Shown: positions 29,881 to 39,522, numbered from the stretch's first letter. The stretch is 64,000 nt of DNA from Candidatus Saccharimonadota bacterium (GCA_028286345.1 JAQBRT010000001.1:62001-126000); one strand, 5' to 3'. The notes: generated by a model from the letters alone, not told the origin. Made by a program: numbers and translations.

Positions 29881-32682
29881 ATGCCCGTTGACTACAAAAG
29901 TTTGAACTACTACCGCCTAAAGCCCGATGAGGTTTTGAAGCAGCTTGATTCGAATGCCAAAGGCTTGAGCCATAAACAAGCCACCGAGCGCCTAAGCCGG
30001 CTTGGCGCCAATACCTTAGAGCGCACCAAGCGCGACTCTACCCTGACGGTGTTTATCCGGCAGTTTAAAAACATTCTGGTTATCATGCTACTGGTCAGCT
30101 CTGCCCTGGCGATCTACCTTAAGGACGGTAAGACGGCGACTATTTTGATCGTTATTGCCGTTATTAACTCCTTGGTTGGCTTTATGCAGGAAAACAAAGC
30201 CGGCAACCTCATGAAAAGCCTGGAACGGCTAATGGTACCCCAGGCCAAAGTGTTGCGCGACGGCAAGATCGTGGCCATTAACTCTACTGAGCTAGTGCTC
30301 GGTGATGTCATATATATAGAACAAGGCGACAGCGTGCCGGCCGATGCCCGCATTTTAGAAGAAGCCGAGTTGGGTACCAACGACTTTGCCCTCACCGGCG
30401 AAAGCAGCCCAAGCCGTAAGTTTGTACACGCTATATCTGGCGATGTGCCGCTCGGCAACCGCCACAACCTGATTTTTATGGGCACGACCGTGGCCACTGG
30501 CACCGGCTACGCAGTTGTTGTTGGTACCGGTATGCACAGTGAGCTGGGACGAATCGCTTCCTTAAGCCAGGCAACTCACGCCGAGGCCTCGCCGCTACAA
30601 AAAGAGATGAACCACCTAGCGATTCGCATTGCCCAAGGTACGGTTATCCTGGCGCTGTTCCTGATTGGCGTGGCTTTGCACTCCCAGATCGATTTTAAAG
30701 ACGCCATCCTGTTTGGTGTAGGCATTAGCGCAGCCATGATCCCAACGGGCCTAGTCGCCGAAGTTAACATTACCCTGGCCCAGGCCGCCGGCCGGCTCGC
30801 CAAAGCCCGCGCCTTGGTTAAAAAACTGGCCGCCGTGGAAACGCTGGGTGCTACCAACTTTATACTGACCGACAAAACCGGCACCCTAACCAAAAACGAG
30901 ATGACCGTCCAGCAACTAATGATCGGCCGTACTATCTACAATGTTAGTGGTACTGGCTACGAAGCTACCGGCAGTATCACGCCTGAAAACCACAAAAAAC
31001 CACTCGATGCAGACGCACTAAAGAAGCTTGAGCTCTTTTTTGCCACCGGCGCGCTAGCTAGTAACGCCAAAGTGAACCCACCGGACGAAGAACATCCAGA
31101 CTGGTACGTTGTTGGTGACCCAACCGAGGGCGCACTGATTACCTTGGCCCGTAAAGCCGGAATTAACATCGATACTTGGGAGGCCGAACAGCCCGAAACC
31201 AAAGAGTTCCAGTTTGACTCAGCCCGAAAATTACTCAGCTCAGTGCGCAGCCACGGCAATGAAACTGTGGTCTACGTTAAGGGTGCACCCGAAAATTTGC
31301 TCGAACACAGCACCCACATCTGGGATCATGGCCACATTCGAAAACTAAGCAGCGGCGACCGGGCGTTCTTGCTGGGCTACAACGAAAAGCAAGCCAAATC
31401 TGCCCTGCGCAACCTAGGCTTTGGCTACCGCGTCCTACCGGCAGCACAAGCCAAAAAGAAACCTGTCATGGACGAAGTGGAAAGTGATTTTGTCTTCCTG
31501 GGCATGGTCAGCATGCTCGACCCATTGCGTGACGCCGTGCCAGGTGCCATGACCGCCGCCCGCGGTGCCCATGTTAAAGTTTCAATTATCACCGGTGACT
31601 ACCCGACTACCGCCAAAGCCATTGCCCAAAAAGCCAACTTAGCCGACGACATTACCATTATCCTAGGGGACGAACTTGATAAGCTGGCAGACAGCCAGAT
31701 CTTGCAGTTAGTGGAGCATGGTGGTGCCGTATTCTCGCGGGTAGCACCAGAGGATAAGTTGCGCATTGTCAGTATTGTAAAGGCCAGTGGCCATGTAGTT
31801 GCCGTGACTGGCGACGGTATTAATGACGCCCCGGCCCTAAAAAGTGCCAACATCGGTGTTGCCATGGGCCGGACTGGCACTGATGTTGCCAAGGATGCCG
31901 CCGATATTGTGCTGCTGGATGATAGTTTTGATACGCTCGTTGGTGCTATAGAAGAGGGCCGTCTGACTTTCCAGAACATCCGTAAAGCCGCCCGCTGCGC
32001 CCTAACCACCAATGCCGGCGAACTTATTACGGTAATGGCTGGCCTGCTTGGCCTGGCTGCACTACACATTGAACCGGCAATTACCCCGATCCAAATCCTG
32101 GCTATCGATGTTGTTGCCCAGATCCTGCCGGTTACGGCACTGGGCTGGGATAAGCCACTGGCTAACTTAATGCGCGAAAAACCGCGCGACTTAAAAGATC
32201 ACATCGTCAACCACCGGGCCGTTGGCGGCTTCCTTGGTTTTGGGCTGCTGGCCGCTGTTTTGGCGTACGGCAACTACCTGGAGTTCTTTGTGCGCCACCA
32301 CTTGAGCCCAATGTACATCGACCACGCGGTACCACTGTACCAGCAGGCCACAACCCTCACCTACCTAACGCTTGTCCTATGTTTATACGTTTACCTGCTG
32401 TTCGAGCGTGCCGAGACTCACGGCAAGTTCTTTACCAGTTACCTTTGGAGCAACAAGCAACTGCTCGCCGCCTTTGCTGGTTCGTTCTTCTTAATCGGCA
32501 ACATTATGTATAACCCGTGGTTCCAGCCATACTTCAGCACTCACGGCTTAGATGCCATGGACTGGCTCACAGCTATCGCCTGCGCCGCGTTCTACATGGT
32601 TTTACGCCTCAGCCAACGCCAAACCCGTAAACACACCCGCCGTGCCGTTGTTGAGCTACACCGCCAGGTACGTGGCGCTTAA
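29881..32682 (+). CDS. P-type cation-transporting ATPase (P2-like)
   Basis: 933 residues in the SERCA/Na,K-ATPase layout: N-terminal cation_ATPase_N domain (1-75), M1-M2, actuator with LTGESSPSRK (TGES), M3-M4, phosphorylation site DKTGTLT with Asp331, nucleotide-binding domain, hinge TGDGINDAPALK, and M5-M10. The M4 motif, PEGL in calcium and sodium pumps, reads AAMIPTGLVAEV here. M6 has ILAIDVVAQILPVTALGWD. Ion specificity cannot be assigned. TATAAT ends 8 bases before the ATG (leaderless). The stop overlaps the convergent gene. Confidence 0.93.
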   Translation: MPVDYKSLNYYRLKPDEVLKQLDSNAKGLSHKQATERLSRLGANTLERTKRDSTLTVFIRQFKNILVIMLLVSSALAIYLKDGKTATILIVIAVINSLVGFMQENKAGNLMKSLERLMVPQAKVLRDGKIVAINSTELVLGDVIYIEQGDSVPADARILEEAELGTNDFALTGESSPSRKFVHAISGDVPLGNRHNLIFMGTTVATGTGYAVVVGTGMHSELGRIASLSQATHAEASPLQKEMNHLAIRIAQGTVILALFLIGVALHSQIDFKDAILFGVGISAAMIPTGLVAEVNITLAQAAGRLAKARALVKKLAAVETLGATNFILTDKTGTLTKNEMTVQQLMIGRTIYNVSGTGYEATGSITPENHKKPLDADALKKLELFFATGALASNAKVNPPDEEHPDWYVVGDPTEGALITLARKAGINIDTWEAEQPETKEFQFDSARKLLSSVRSHGNETVVYVKGAPENLLEHSTHIWDHGHIRKLSSGDRAFLLGYNEKQAKSALRNLGFGYRVLPAAQAKKKPVMDEVESDFVFLGMVSMLDPLRDAVPGAMTAARGAHVKVSIITGDYPTTAKAIAQKANLADDITIILGDELDKLADSQILQLVEHGGAVFSRVAPEDKLRIVSIVKASGHVVAVTGDGINDAPALKSANIGVAMGRTGTDVAKDAADIVLLDDSFDTLVGAIEEGRLTFQNIRKAARCALTTNAGELITVMAGLLGLAALHIEPAITPIQILAIDVVAQILPVTALGWDKPLANLMREKPRDLKDHIVNHRAVGGFLGFGLLAAVLAYGNYLEFFVRHHLSPMYIDHAVPLYQQATTLTYLTLVLCLYVYLLFERAETHGKFFTSYLWSNKQLLAAFAGSFFLIGNIMYNPWFQPYFSTHGLDAMDWLTAIACAAFYMVLRLSQRQTRKHTRRAVVELHRQVRGA

Positions 32683-33512
32683 CGTGTCCACTTAAGTGAC
32701 TGGACTAGGCTATCAAAGCTCGACTGCTGGCTGGGTGTGCCGTAAGTGCCACGGATCATAAATGCACCAGCAGCGTCATCGTTGGTGACGTACTTAGCAG
32801 GCAGGTTTGGTACAAACACCAGGGCTTGCTCATTGCCTTGCCCTAGTTGATACAAAACTTTGAGTGCCTTAATGCCGTTTACTTCGGTTGGCGCAGTTTT
32901 AAACTCGGTGACGCTGCCCAGCAGCTTAAGCTGTTCACGTATCTGAATTGGTGCATCTTTCATGGTAAAAGTACTGCTACTTGGCGTGCTAAACAGCGAA
33001 ATTGCGGCGTCGGTGGCTTTGGCTGCACTCATAACGCTCGAACATCCAGCCGTGTGTGTCACTTGGTAGCTGTTTGGAACGGCAACAGTGTAACAGCTAG
33101 TCTCGAGGTTGCTACCACCCAAAGTCGCATCGCTAACGGGGATCTTCCGGCCATGCGTCTTAGTACCCAACACCTGCTTGTGGCTGTTAACCAGATGATG
33201 TTGTATACCCCCCGCCAACACAAGCAGCACGGTCATGCCTGCTGCAATTGCCTTGATCTTAGTGGTAGATATAAATCTGGGCTTAGCAGCGGCCTTATCC
33301 ACTGGGGGCGCAAAGCTGAGTGGCGCCGGTACAACTGGCGCGGTTACTGGTGCGCTAAATTGCTGGGGCGCAAATGTAACCTGCTGTGGCTCAGGTGCTG
33401 GTGGTGCTGGCCGTGGTGCCGCGTTAAAACTGCGGGCCGTAGGCGTGAACGCACCTCGCGCAACAGGCTGTGCCGAAAACTGCCTTGGGCTCTCACTTTT
33501 GTTTTGATCCAT
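32679..33512 (-). CDS. Membrane-anchored protein with Pro-rich N terminus
   Basis: 277 residues. Residues 1-80 are Pro/Ala/Gln rich and should be cytoplasmic. One span near 88-106 (IKAIAAGMTVLLVLAGGI) leads to an external domain of ~165 residues with two Cys (LETSCYTVAVP and HTAGCSSVM), probably a disulfide. The domain resembles lipoprotein-like stress proteins only loosely; family not recognised. TATGCT ends 8 bases before the ATG with TTGCCA 16 bases further up. Confidence 0.7.
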   Translation of the reverse strand: MDQNKSESPRQFSAQPVARGAFTPTARSFNAAPRPAPPAPEPQQVTFAPQQFSAPVTAPVVPAPLSFAPPVDKAAAKPRFISTTKIKAIAAGMTVLLVLAGGIQHHLVNSHKQVLGTKTHGRKIPVSDATLGGSNLETSCYTVAVPNSYQVTHTAGCSSVMSAAKATDAAISLFSTPSSSTFTMKDAPIQIREQLKLLGSVTEFKTAPTEVNGIKALKVLYQLGQGNEQALVFVPNLPAKYVTNDDAAGAFMIRGTYGTPSQQSSFDSLVQSLKWTR

Positions 33513-33598
33513 ACACTGTTAGCATATCAAACGTTAGCAATTTGGCAAGATGCTAACAGAGGTAGCTATTCATTAAGGATTCTAGTACAATGGTCACC

Positions 33599-34165
33599 AT
33601 GCAACAAAACAAAGCAATTATTTTTGTGGGAATGCCAGGCGCCGGTAAGAGTGTCTGCGTTGAACATCTTAAGTCCAAAGGCCTGCCTTCGGCCTACTTT
33701 GGCGGCATCACCATTGACGAAGTAAAAGCCCGCGGCATGGAAGTTAACGAAGCCAACGAACGCTTGGTGCGCGAAGACATCCGGGTCAAAGAAGGTAAAG
33801 GCGCCTACGCCGTCCGCATCATCACACAGATTGAAGAGCACTTTGAAAAAGGCCACAATCACGTCGTCGTAGATGGCCTGTATAGCTGGACTGAGTACAA
33901 AATCTTTAAAGAGTCCCTCGAAGAAAACGCCGTGATCATCGCCGTTATAGCCCCTAGGGCCACCCGTCACAAGCGTCTTTCTACACGCCCTGTCCGTCCG
34001 CTCACCGACCAAGAAGCTACCGAGCGTGACTACGCCGAGATTGAGAAACTAGAAAAAGGCGGTCCGATCGCTAATGCCGATTACTATCTGAGCAACAATG
34101 ATAACCCTGAGCAACTGCTAAAAAGCCTTGATGAACTACTCGTTCGGGTTAGCATAGAACTCTAA
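33599..34165 (+). CDS. P-loop NMP-kinase-like protein (UPF0200-like)
   Basis: 188 residues from MQQNKAIIFVGMPGAGKS. The Walker A is GMPGAGKS at residues 11-18. The sequence then follows the UPF0200 pattern (dephospho-CoA kinase/adenylate kinase-like, best known from archaea): GITIDEVKARGMEVNE and REDIRVKEGKGAYAV, a Walker B-like VVVDGLYS, and an Arg-rich lid (RHKRLSTRPVRPLTDQEA). The phosphate acceptor is unknown. A TACAAT ends 7 bases before this ATG, so the ATG at 33590 is not used. The gene ends 4 bases into the metzincin stop. Confidence 0.82.
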   Translation: MQQNKAIIFVGMPGAGKSVCVEHLKSKGLPSAYFGGITIDEVKARGMEVNEANERLVREDIRVKEGKGAYAVRIITQIEEHFEKGHNHVVVDGLYSWTEYKIFKESLEENAVIIAVIAPRATRHKRLSTRPVRPLTDQEATERDYAEIEKLEKGGPIANADYYLSNNDNPEQLLKSLDELLVRVSIEL

Positions 34166-35142
34166 GCCTTAGTAGTACAGATAATACGCTTAAGCTCAGC
34201 TGTGCTCGTGCGCAATATGTAAGTATAGCTCGTGCTTGGCCTAACTGCCCCGCCATCCGTATTGCCACTACCCAGAGGCCCTGGGAACGACTTTAGGTAG
34301 GTGGTGTTCTGGAAAATCGTAGCACTACCAGAGACATTCGAAAAGCTATAAGTAAGCGTCACGTTCGTAGAATTGGTGAGGCAGCTTAATGTGCCGGTAG
34401 CCGTAGCTATCCCAAACCACGCCGGATAGTTGTTCAGCAGGTATGACCTCTCGGTACTGCTCATGTTGCATGAAGATAATGCTGCCGTGTAAGTGCCGTC
34501 AAAACAAGCCTTCGGATTCATGACATCGTAAAGGGTGCTCACGTGCTGCAGGCCAAAGCTATGCCCAAGTTCGTGAGCAATTAACTGGGGGAATCCTGAC
34601 GGTGCGCAGCGAGTAGCCGGGTTGTTTTGGGAATCTTCAATCGATAATGAACCCGGTATCGACGAGAAGCCACAAAGACTAGTATAAAAAACCCTAAAGC
34701 CTGTCACGACTTGTGTTTTGATTGGGCTAGCAGAGCTATTTACAATGCCTAGGTCGGCCGCAACCCTACTAAAGACCTGTGCGTTGTTCGCATCGCTTCC
34801 GCCATTGCTGTAATAAGAGGTCGCATGCGGCGCATACCTTATGGTTACAGCATGAATCTTAAAAGTATGCCCTGAACCCAATCGTGAAGCGTACCAACTT
34901 TGTACACTATTCGCATAACTCTGTACTGTGGACGTTGAGCCGGCACAAGTCTGCCCTGCTGGGGGGCAAAACAGCACAAAATCAACACCAACAGGAGTGG
35001 TTGCACTGCTTAAAATAAGCGTCCAAACACCAAGCACACCAACACCCAATGTAACGATAAGTGCCGTTAACTGTCTCTGTGAAAAGCGGTGTAAGAATTT
35101 TGGCCCGGATGAGTATTGTTTGGTCGTTTTGTTGTTAGCCAT
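34162..35142 (-). CDS. Membrane-anchored metzincin-type zinc protease
   Basis: 326 residues. A basic N terminus (HRFSQRQ) precedes one span (LTALIVTLGVGVLGVWTLIL, about 25-46), so the bulk is outside the cell. The zinc site is AHELGHSFGLQH (H190, E191, H194, H200), with a Met-turn DVMNP (Met208), the metzincin signature. Six cysteines in the external part suggest disulfides. The C-terminal ~90 residues form a beta-rich domain (LSCLTNSTNVTLTYSF). It may act on host or self surface proteins; that is inference. It follows a 52-residue membrane protein by 11 bases. Confidence 0.88.
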   Translation of the reverse strand: MANNKTTKQYSSGPKFLHRFSQRQLTALIVTLGVGVLGVWTLILSSATTPVGVDFVLFCPPAGQTCAGSTSTVQSYANSVQSWYASRLGSGHTFKIHAVTIRYAPHATSYYSNGGSDANNAQVFSRVAADLGIVNSSASPIKTQVVTGFRVFYTSLCGFSSIPGSLSIEDSQNNPATRCAPSGFPQLIAHELGHSFGLQHVSTLYDVMNPKACFDGTYTAALSSCNMSSTERSYLLNNYPAWFGIATATGTLSCLTNSTNVTLTYSFSNVSGSATIFQNTTYLKSFPGPLGSGNTDGGAVRPSTSYTYILRTSTAELKRIICTTKA

Positions 35143-35153
35143 AGTAATAAAGC

Positions 35154-35312
35154 CTAGCCTATCGTTGGTAAGTGATGAATTTTGTATTCTCGAATCAGAG
35201 CGTACACAACACTCAGGACTAAAATAACGAATAAGATAACAATAGCCTTATGCCGCATATGTTGCGGGTGTTTTGGCGCGGCGCGCTTGGCTTTTTTAGG
35301 GGGCTGCTTCAC
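35154..35312 (-). CDS. Small single-span membrane protein (52 aa, GTG start)
   Basis: The minus strand from GTG 35312 reads KQPPKKAKRAAPKHPQH, then a hydrophobic helix AIVILFVILVLSVVYALI, then REYKIHHLPTIG and TAG at 35156-35154. The basic N terminus followed by one span predicts cytoplasmic-in orientation. AGGT lies 6 bases before the GTG and a promoter is at 35347-35374. It is 11 bases upstream of the metzincin gene and probably its operon partner. Confidence 0.68.
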   Translation of the reverse strand: MKQPPKKAKRAAPKHPQHMRHKAIVILFVILVLSVVYALIREYKIHHLPTIG

Positions 35313-35346
35313 TTAAGACCTATCGGTTGCAGAGCTTGTTACGCTT

Positions 35347-35374
35347 ATGGTAGCACTCTACTTGGAAAGGTCAA
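35347..35374 (-). promoter_or_regulatory. Promoter of the 52-aa/metzincin pair
   Basis: -35 TTGACC (35374-35369), 16-base spacer, -10 TACCAT (35352-35347). The leader to the GTG at 35312 is about 28 bases. Confidence 0.6.
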
Positions 35375-35385
35375 ACAAATTGTAT

Positions 35386-36138
35386 CTAGGCCTGGGGTGG
35401 GTTGTAGGCGATGCCTTCAAGCCCGTTTGCTGTGGCTGCGTAGCCAAAACCATCTTCGCCAACTTTGGCAACGGTCAAATAAGTTATAGCTAGCTGCTCG
35501 CTGGATGCCGTGAATTTAGTTGTCGTATCGGTGGCAGAGTCATATACAGACAGGTCAGGATTGTCGTTAAGCGGGACACAACGGATATCATCCGGGTTAC
35601 TGACCCCGCCGCAGGCCCAGGCCTTGTCATTAATAGTGACTACTTCAACGTCTTGCATGCGCGTACCTTGCAAGTAATTAGTCTGCTCGGCAGCGGCAGA
35701 AGGTTCGGTAAAGATTTTGCCGCCGTAAACCAGCAGCTTGCCTTCTCCTAGATTGAGAGTAGGTATTTTGTCCCCTACCTTGCGGTTGCGCAAGTGGTCC
35801 ATGATTTGGGCTATAGACTCGCTAGTCTTGGTTGGAGATGGCTTAACTTCAGCGTGAGTTGCTTTAACTGTAGGTGCTTTGGTAGCCCGATGTGTTGGAA
35901 GAGCCGTTGGGGTTACCGGCTCAACGGTCTCAGTCTCAGTTGGGGCAGCCATGGCTTCGGGAGTTACAGAAGCTTGGGGTTGCATAATAACGTTTGCTTT
36001 GGCAGCCGGCTTTGAACCGCCGTTTTCAATGTAACCAGCTGCTGCAAGCACAGCCGCGCCAGCGGTAACTGCAACACTAAGAGGCAGGCGGTTGCGCTTG
36101 ATGAAAGACTGGTTTTCGGCTGATTGGCTGCGAGGCAT
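35386..36138 (-). CDS. Exported/anchored hypothetical protein
   Basis: 250 residues. A basic N terminus (FIKRNRLPL) precedes a hydrophobic stretch (SVAVTAGAAVLAAAGYI, about 17-35), probably an uncleaved anchor. A Pro/Thr/Glu/Ala-rich stalk follows (residues ~40-105). The outer domain (~110-250) has two Cys (KAWACGG and DDIRCVPL). Stalked surface proteins of this kind recur in the window. Family not recognised. Transcribed from the promoter at 36174-36202, downstream of rpoD. Confidence 0.72.
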   Translation of the reverse strand: MPRSQSAENQSFIKRNRLPLSVAVTAGAAVLAAAGYIENGGSKPAAKANVIMQPQASVTPEAMAAPTETETVEPVTPTALPTHRATKAPTVKATHAEVKPSPTKTSESIAQIMDHLRNRKVGDKIPTLNLGEGKLLVYGGKIFTEPSAAAEQTNYLQGTRMQDVEVVTINDKAWACGGVSNPDDIRCVPLNDNPDLSVYDSATDTTTKFTASSEQLAITYLTVAKVGEDGFGYAATANGLEGIAYNPPQA

Positions 36139-36173
36139 ATTGGTAATCTTAACGCTTATGTATTTACAGCATA

Positions 36174-36202
36174 AGTATACTATATTGCCGCTAATTTGTC
36201 AA
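36174..36202 (-). promoter_or_regulatory. Promoter of 35386-36138
   Basis: -35 TTGACA (36202-36197), 17-base spacer, -10 TATACT (36179-36174). The leader is about 30 bases and has no clear Shine-Dalgarno. Confidence 0.87.
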
Positions 36203-36228
36203 GCTTATTATGCTTATTCTAACGGGGT

Positions 36229-37368
36229 CTACTTGATGTAATCGTGGAGCTTCTTGGCGTCGCGGTGCTTACGAAGCTTGGCGAGGGCCTTGGCCTCAAT
36301 CTGACGGATTCGTTCGCGGGTAACAGAGAACTCCTGCCCTACTTCTTCGAGCGTGTGGCTCTTGCCATCTTCCAGTCCAAAGCGCAGCTTGAGAATCTTT
36401 TGTTCGCGCTCTGTCAGGGCACCAAGCATGTCTTTGACTTGCTCTTTGAGGAGCTGGCCAGTAGCAGATTCCTCTGGTGAGACGGTGTCTTCGTCTTCAA
36501 TGAAGTCGGCCAGAACGGAATCTTCTTCGTCATCGCGGATGGAGGCGTCAAGCGAGCTAATGTCCTGCTTGATCTTCATGATGTGCTCAACCTTATCAAC
36601 CTCAATCTCCATTTCTTTGGCGATTTCTTCGTTGGTTGGTTCGCGGTTTAGCTCTTGAGTTAGACGGCGCTGAGTACGGAGCAACTTGTTGATAGTCTCA
36701 ACCATGTGCACAGGGATGCGGATAGTACGGGCCTGGTCAGCGATGGCACGGGTGATTGCTTGACGGATCCACCAGGTGGCGTAAGTTGAAAACTTAAAGC
36801 CCTTGTCCGGGTCAAACTTTTCAACGGCACGTAGCAATCCGGTGTTGCCTTCTTGGATGAGGTCGAGCAGGTCGAGGCCACGACCGACGTAGCGCTTGGC
36901 AATCGAGACTACCAGACGCATGTTGGCTTCAGCCATTTTGTCCTTAGCTTCTTTTTCACCAGCAACCACGCGTTGGGCGAGAGCTAGTTCTTCTTCGGCG
37001 TTTAGCAGCGGGATTTTACCGATTTCACGGAGGTAGAGACGAACTGAGTCGTCAGCTACGTCATCATCGAGAAAAGCGGCAGCGGCGTTGGTGGCTGCTT
37101 CGTTATCCTCTTCTTCGGCCTCTTCGAGCACCCATTCGTCTGTAAAGTTGGCGACATCTGGTTCGATAGCGGTAATTTCGATGCTCGCATCAGCTAGTTC
37201 GGTGTAGAGAGCGTCGAGTGTTTCGGTGTTCTCTACTGCTTCTGGGATAACTGCAAAGATATCTTTTTGGTCAATGTGACCGTCTTTTTTGGCTTTTTCG
37301 AGTAAGCCGGCTTTTAGTTCTTCGAGCGTTGGTTGCTCTTTCTGAGATTTATCGTTCTTCTTGGGCAC
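36229..37368 (-). CDS. rpoD: Primary sigma factor RpoD/SigA
   Basis: 379 residues from GTG 37368. This start is chosen over an ATG 12 codons upstream because AAAGGAGGT lies 8 bases before the GTG. An acidic region 1.1-like segment is followed by regions 1.2 ([14 protein letters not shown]), 2 ([35 protein letters not shown]), 3, and 4.2 ([19 protein letters not shown]). It overlaps the dnaG 3' end by 20 bases, so the two form the core of the macromolecular-synthesis operon, without rpsU here. Confidence 0.97.
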   Translation of the reverse strand: MPKKNDKSQKEQPTLEELKAGLLEKAKKDGHIDQKDIFAVIPEAVENTETLDALYTELADASIEITAIEPDVANFTDEWVLEEAEEEDNEAATNAAAAFLDDDVADDSVRLYLREIGKIPLLNAEEELALAQRVVAGEKEAKDKMAEANMRLVVSIAKRYVGRGLDLLDLIQEGNTGLLRAVEKFDPDKGFKFSTYATWWIRQAITRAIADQARTIRIPVHMVETINKLLRTQRRLTQELNREPTNEEIAKEMEIEVDKVEHIMKIKQDISSLDASIRDDEEDSVLADFIEDEDTVSPEESATGQLLKEQVKDMLGALTEREQKILKLRFGLEDGKSHTLEEVGQEFSVTRERIRQIEAKALAKLRKHRDAKKLHDYIK

Positions 37369-39130
37369 GGGCAGCACCTCCTTTAACTCGGTTAAGTAGT
37401 TCATCGTATTGCTTGACCTCTGTTAACAAGGCATGAATGGCCGCTTCGTCAGCGGTTTCAAATTGTTCAGACAAGCTTTGCTTTTTCGTTTTGACGTATT
37501 GTTCTATCAGTCGTGCCTGCAATCGAGTTGCTTCGTAATGAAGTTCGTTTAACTCGAGGCCCTGGTAGAGCTCTTCATAGAGTAATGTCTCTATTTTAAC
37601 ATAATCTGCCAAGTTTTGCAGCTCCTTGACCTCTTCGGGCTTCCCTTTAAAGTCGGGGTGGGCTTTGAGGTAGCTAAAAAGTTCGCGGGCCGGTTCGCGC
37701 TGAAACATGTCTTCGGTCAGGATATCCAGTAGCTCGCGGAGCGTCGTGCGCAGCAAGACCAGGCACAAGAACTGGTCTTGGGTTTTCTGGAACTCTAGGG
37801 CATGCTTGTCGATCTGCTGGGGTGTGACCTTAACCTGCCGCCGTCTTTGCGGGGCGTTCATGCTCTCTGTCTTATCGAGCTTTTTGCCAAGCGCATCCTT
37901 GCTAACACCGATGGTTTTGGCGATTGTCTCCATGTAATGGTCACGCTCTACATCATCATTTAACGCCCGCACTACCGGCAGCAAAATGTCGCTAAACTCG
38001 CGCTTGCCCTGCGCGCTTTTAATATCGAGCAACTTTTCGTAGCGTTCCATCAGCCAATCTAGGGCGTATTGGTGTTTGGTGATCGCCTCTTCCCAGAGCT
38101 TGGGATCTTGCTTGATCAAATCGTCGGGGTCTTTGCCACTTGGTATGTCGATAATGCTCAGTGAGACTTTGACGCGGCTGGCAATTGGAATAGCCCGCTC
38201 GGTGGCTGCGATCCCTGCCTTATCGGCGTCAAAACTGAGCCGGATATCACCGGTAAAACGGCTTAGCGCTTTTAGGTGCGGCTCTGTTAGTGCCGTACCA
38301 GCCGTGGCCACCACCTGGCGTACGCCGGCCTGGTGGCTAGCAATAACGTCTAGGTTACCCTCGGCCAAAACAACAAATTTGGTTTTGCGGATCGTCTCTT
38401 TTGCCAAATGTAAGCCATAAATGTGGCGGGATTTATCATAAAGTACCGTTTGCGGTGTGTTGATGTACTTTGGCGCATCAGGATCGTCCACCAGCAAGCG
38501 GGCCGTAAAGCCAATTATCCTGCCCTGCGCGTCCTGCAGCGGGATCATCAGCCGGCCGCGGAACATGTCGCCAATGCCGCGATAGCGCTGAGCACTTAAA
38601 CCGGCCTGTTTTATTTCTTCGTCGGTAAAACCTTTGCCTTTGGCATAGTCAACCAGCGCTGTACCGGTGTTAGGTGAGTACCCTAGCTTCCACTCCAGCG
38701 CCGTTTCTTTAGTAAACTGGCGCTGCTTAAAGACATATTCTAGGGCGACTTTGTGCTTACTAAACTGCACCTGGTAAAACTTTGTGCTCAGGTCCAGCAG
38801 CTCGTGCAGCCGCTCCTTGTTTGGCCCGCCGCGCCCGGCTCCGGTACGGAACTGCTCAATATCGATGCCGGCTTTGCGCGCCAACAGTTCCAGCGCGCCC
38901 TTAAAGTCCAGGCCTTCCACCTCCATGATAAAACTGAACATATTGCCGCCCTTACCTGAGGAAAAATCGTGCCAAATCTGCTTGTCAGGACTTACCATAA
39001 AGCTCGGCGTACGCTCATTACTAAAAGGACTCAGGCCTTTCCAGTTGCGCCCGGCCCGCTTTAGCTGCACATACTCACCCACTACATCCTCGATGCTCAG
39101 GCGACCCTTAACCTCTTCTACCGCGTCCAT
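37349..39130 (-). CDS. dnaG: DNA primase with zinc-ligand loss
   Basis: Makes RNA primers at the replication fork. The 593 residues begin [17 protein letters not shown]; an ATG 11 codons upstream lies before the likely transcription start. The N-terminal zinc-binding domain keeps its shape ([18 protein letters not shown] and [16 protein letters not shown]). However, the four ligands found in E. coli-type DnaG are replaced: S34 for Cys, S37 for His, D55 for Cys, S58 for Cys. The TOPRIM core has [16 protein letters not shown] and SFDADKAG. A helicase-binding helical domain forms the C terminus. Cotranscribed with rpoD. Confidence 0.96.
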   Translation of the reverse strand: MDAVEEVKGRLSIEDVVGEYVQLKRAGRNWKGLSPFSNERTPSFMVSPDKQIWHDFSSGKGGNMFSFIMEVEGLDFKGALELLARKAGIDIEQFRTGAGRGGPNKERLHELLDLSTKFYQVQFSKHKVALEYVFKQRQFTKETALEWKLGYSPNTGTALVDYAKGKGFTDEEIKQAGLSAQRYRGIGDMFRGRLMIPLQDAQGRIIGFTARLLVDDPDAPKYINTPQTVLYDKSRHIYGLHLAKETIRKTKFVVLAEGNLDVIASHQAGVRQVVATAGTALTEPHLKALSRFTGDIRLSFDADKAGIAATERAIPIASRVKVSLSIIDIPSGKDPDDLIKQDPKLWEEAITKHQYALDWLMERYEKLLDIKSAQGKREFSDILLPVVRALNDDVERDHYMETIAKTIGVSKDALGKKLDKTESMNAPQRRRQVKVTPQQIDKHALEFQKTQDQFLCLVLLRTTLRELLDILTEDMFQREPARELFSYLKAHPDFKGKPEEVKELQNLADYVKIETLLYEELYQGLELNELHYEATRLQARLIEQYVKTKKQSLSEQFETADEAAIHALLTEVKQYDELLNRVKGGAARAQEER

Positions 39131-39141
39131 ATCTGTTACAC

Positions 39142-39170
39142 AGTATCCTTGACTGAGCAACAACTAGCAA
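39142..39170 (-). promoter_or_regulatory. Promoter of dnaG-rpoD
   Basis: -35 TTGCTA (39170-39165), 17-base spacer, -10 GATACT (39147-39142). The predicted leader before the ATG at 39130 is about 5 bases. Confidence 0.7.
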
Positions 39171-39185
39171 GCACTACCGCTTACC

Positions 39186-39213
39186 CTCCCCCTAGTAGGC
39201 GAGCTTCGCAACT
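39186..39213 (-). repeat. 28-bp direct repeat, copy 1
   Basis: Starts CTCCCCCTAGTAGGCGAG on the plus strand and matches 39523-39550 at 25 of 28 positions. It begins immediately after the stop codon of the gene at 39214-39462. Confidence 0.7.
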
Positions 39214-39462
39214 TTAAAAACCAGCAAACGGAGAGCCTTTTGGCACGTAGCATTTTCTATGAACGACTTTTCCTCCATCACATTGGCCGCAAGCAGGTGA
39301 ATTAACTAAACACGATACGTTATCCGCGTAGATATGCACTTGGACATAACCTTCAGGGATTTTATTCGATACGTAATACCAAGTCGAGCAAGCCATTAAT
39401 GCAAAGGCCGCGAACACTGAAATCAAAGTGATGCAAGTCTTTCGGTTTAGCTTAATGATCAT
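39214..39462 (-). CDS. Small Cys-rich lipoprotein-like protein
   Basis: 82 residues from MIIKLNRKTCITLISVF. A hydrophobic signal ends in FALMACS, a lipobox-like site (Leu-Met-Ala-Cys), so the mature protein may be lipidated. The mature part has further cysteines in VSCLVNSPACGQCDGGK and RKCYVP, suggesting disulfides or metal binding. The upstream in-frame ATG at 39507 lies in a terminator stem and is rejected. An extended -10 (TGC-TATAGT) ends 9 bases before the ATG. Confidence 0.65.
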   Translation of the reverse strand: MIIKLNRKTCITLISVFAAFALMACSTWYYVSNKIPEGYVQVHIYADNVSCLVNSPACGQCDGGKVVHRKCYVPKGSPFAGF

Positions 39463-39485
39463 TATGTAAACACTATAGCAAAAAG

Positions 39486-39511
39486 CAAAAACACTCTGCT
39501 TTCGCAAAGTG
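39486..39511 (-). terminator. Intrinsic terminator after 39585-39971
   Basis: Minus strand CACTTTGC, GAAA loop, GCAGAGTG (8 pairs with one T-G), then TTTTTGC and a second T-run. Confidence 0.82.
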
Positions 39512-39522
39512 CTTATGCTTGG

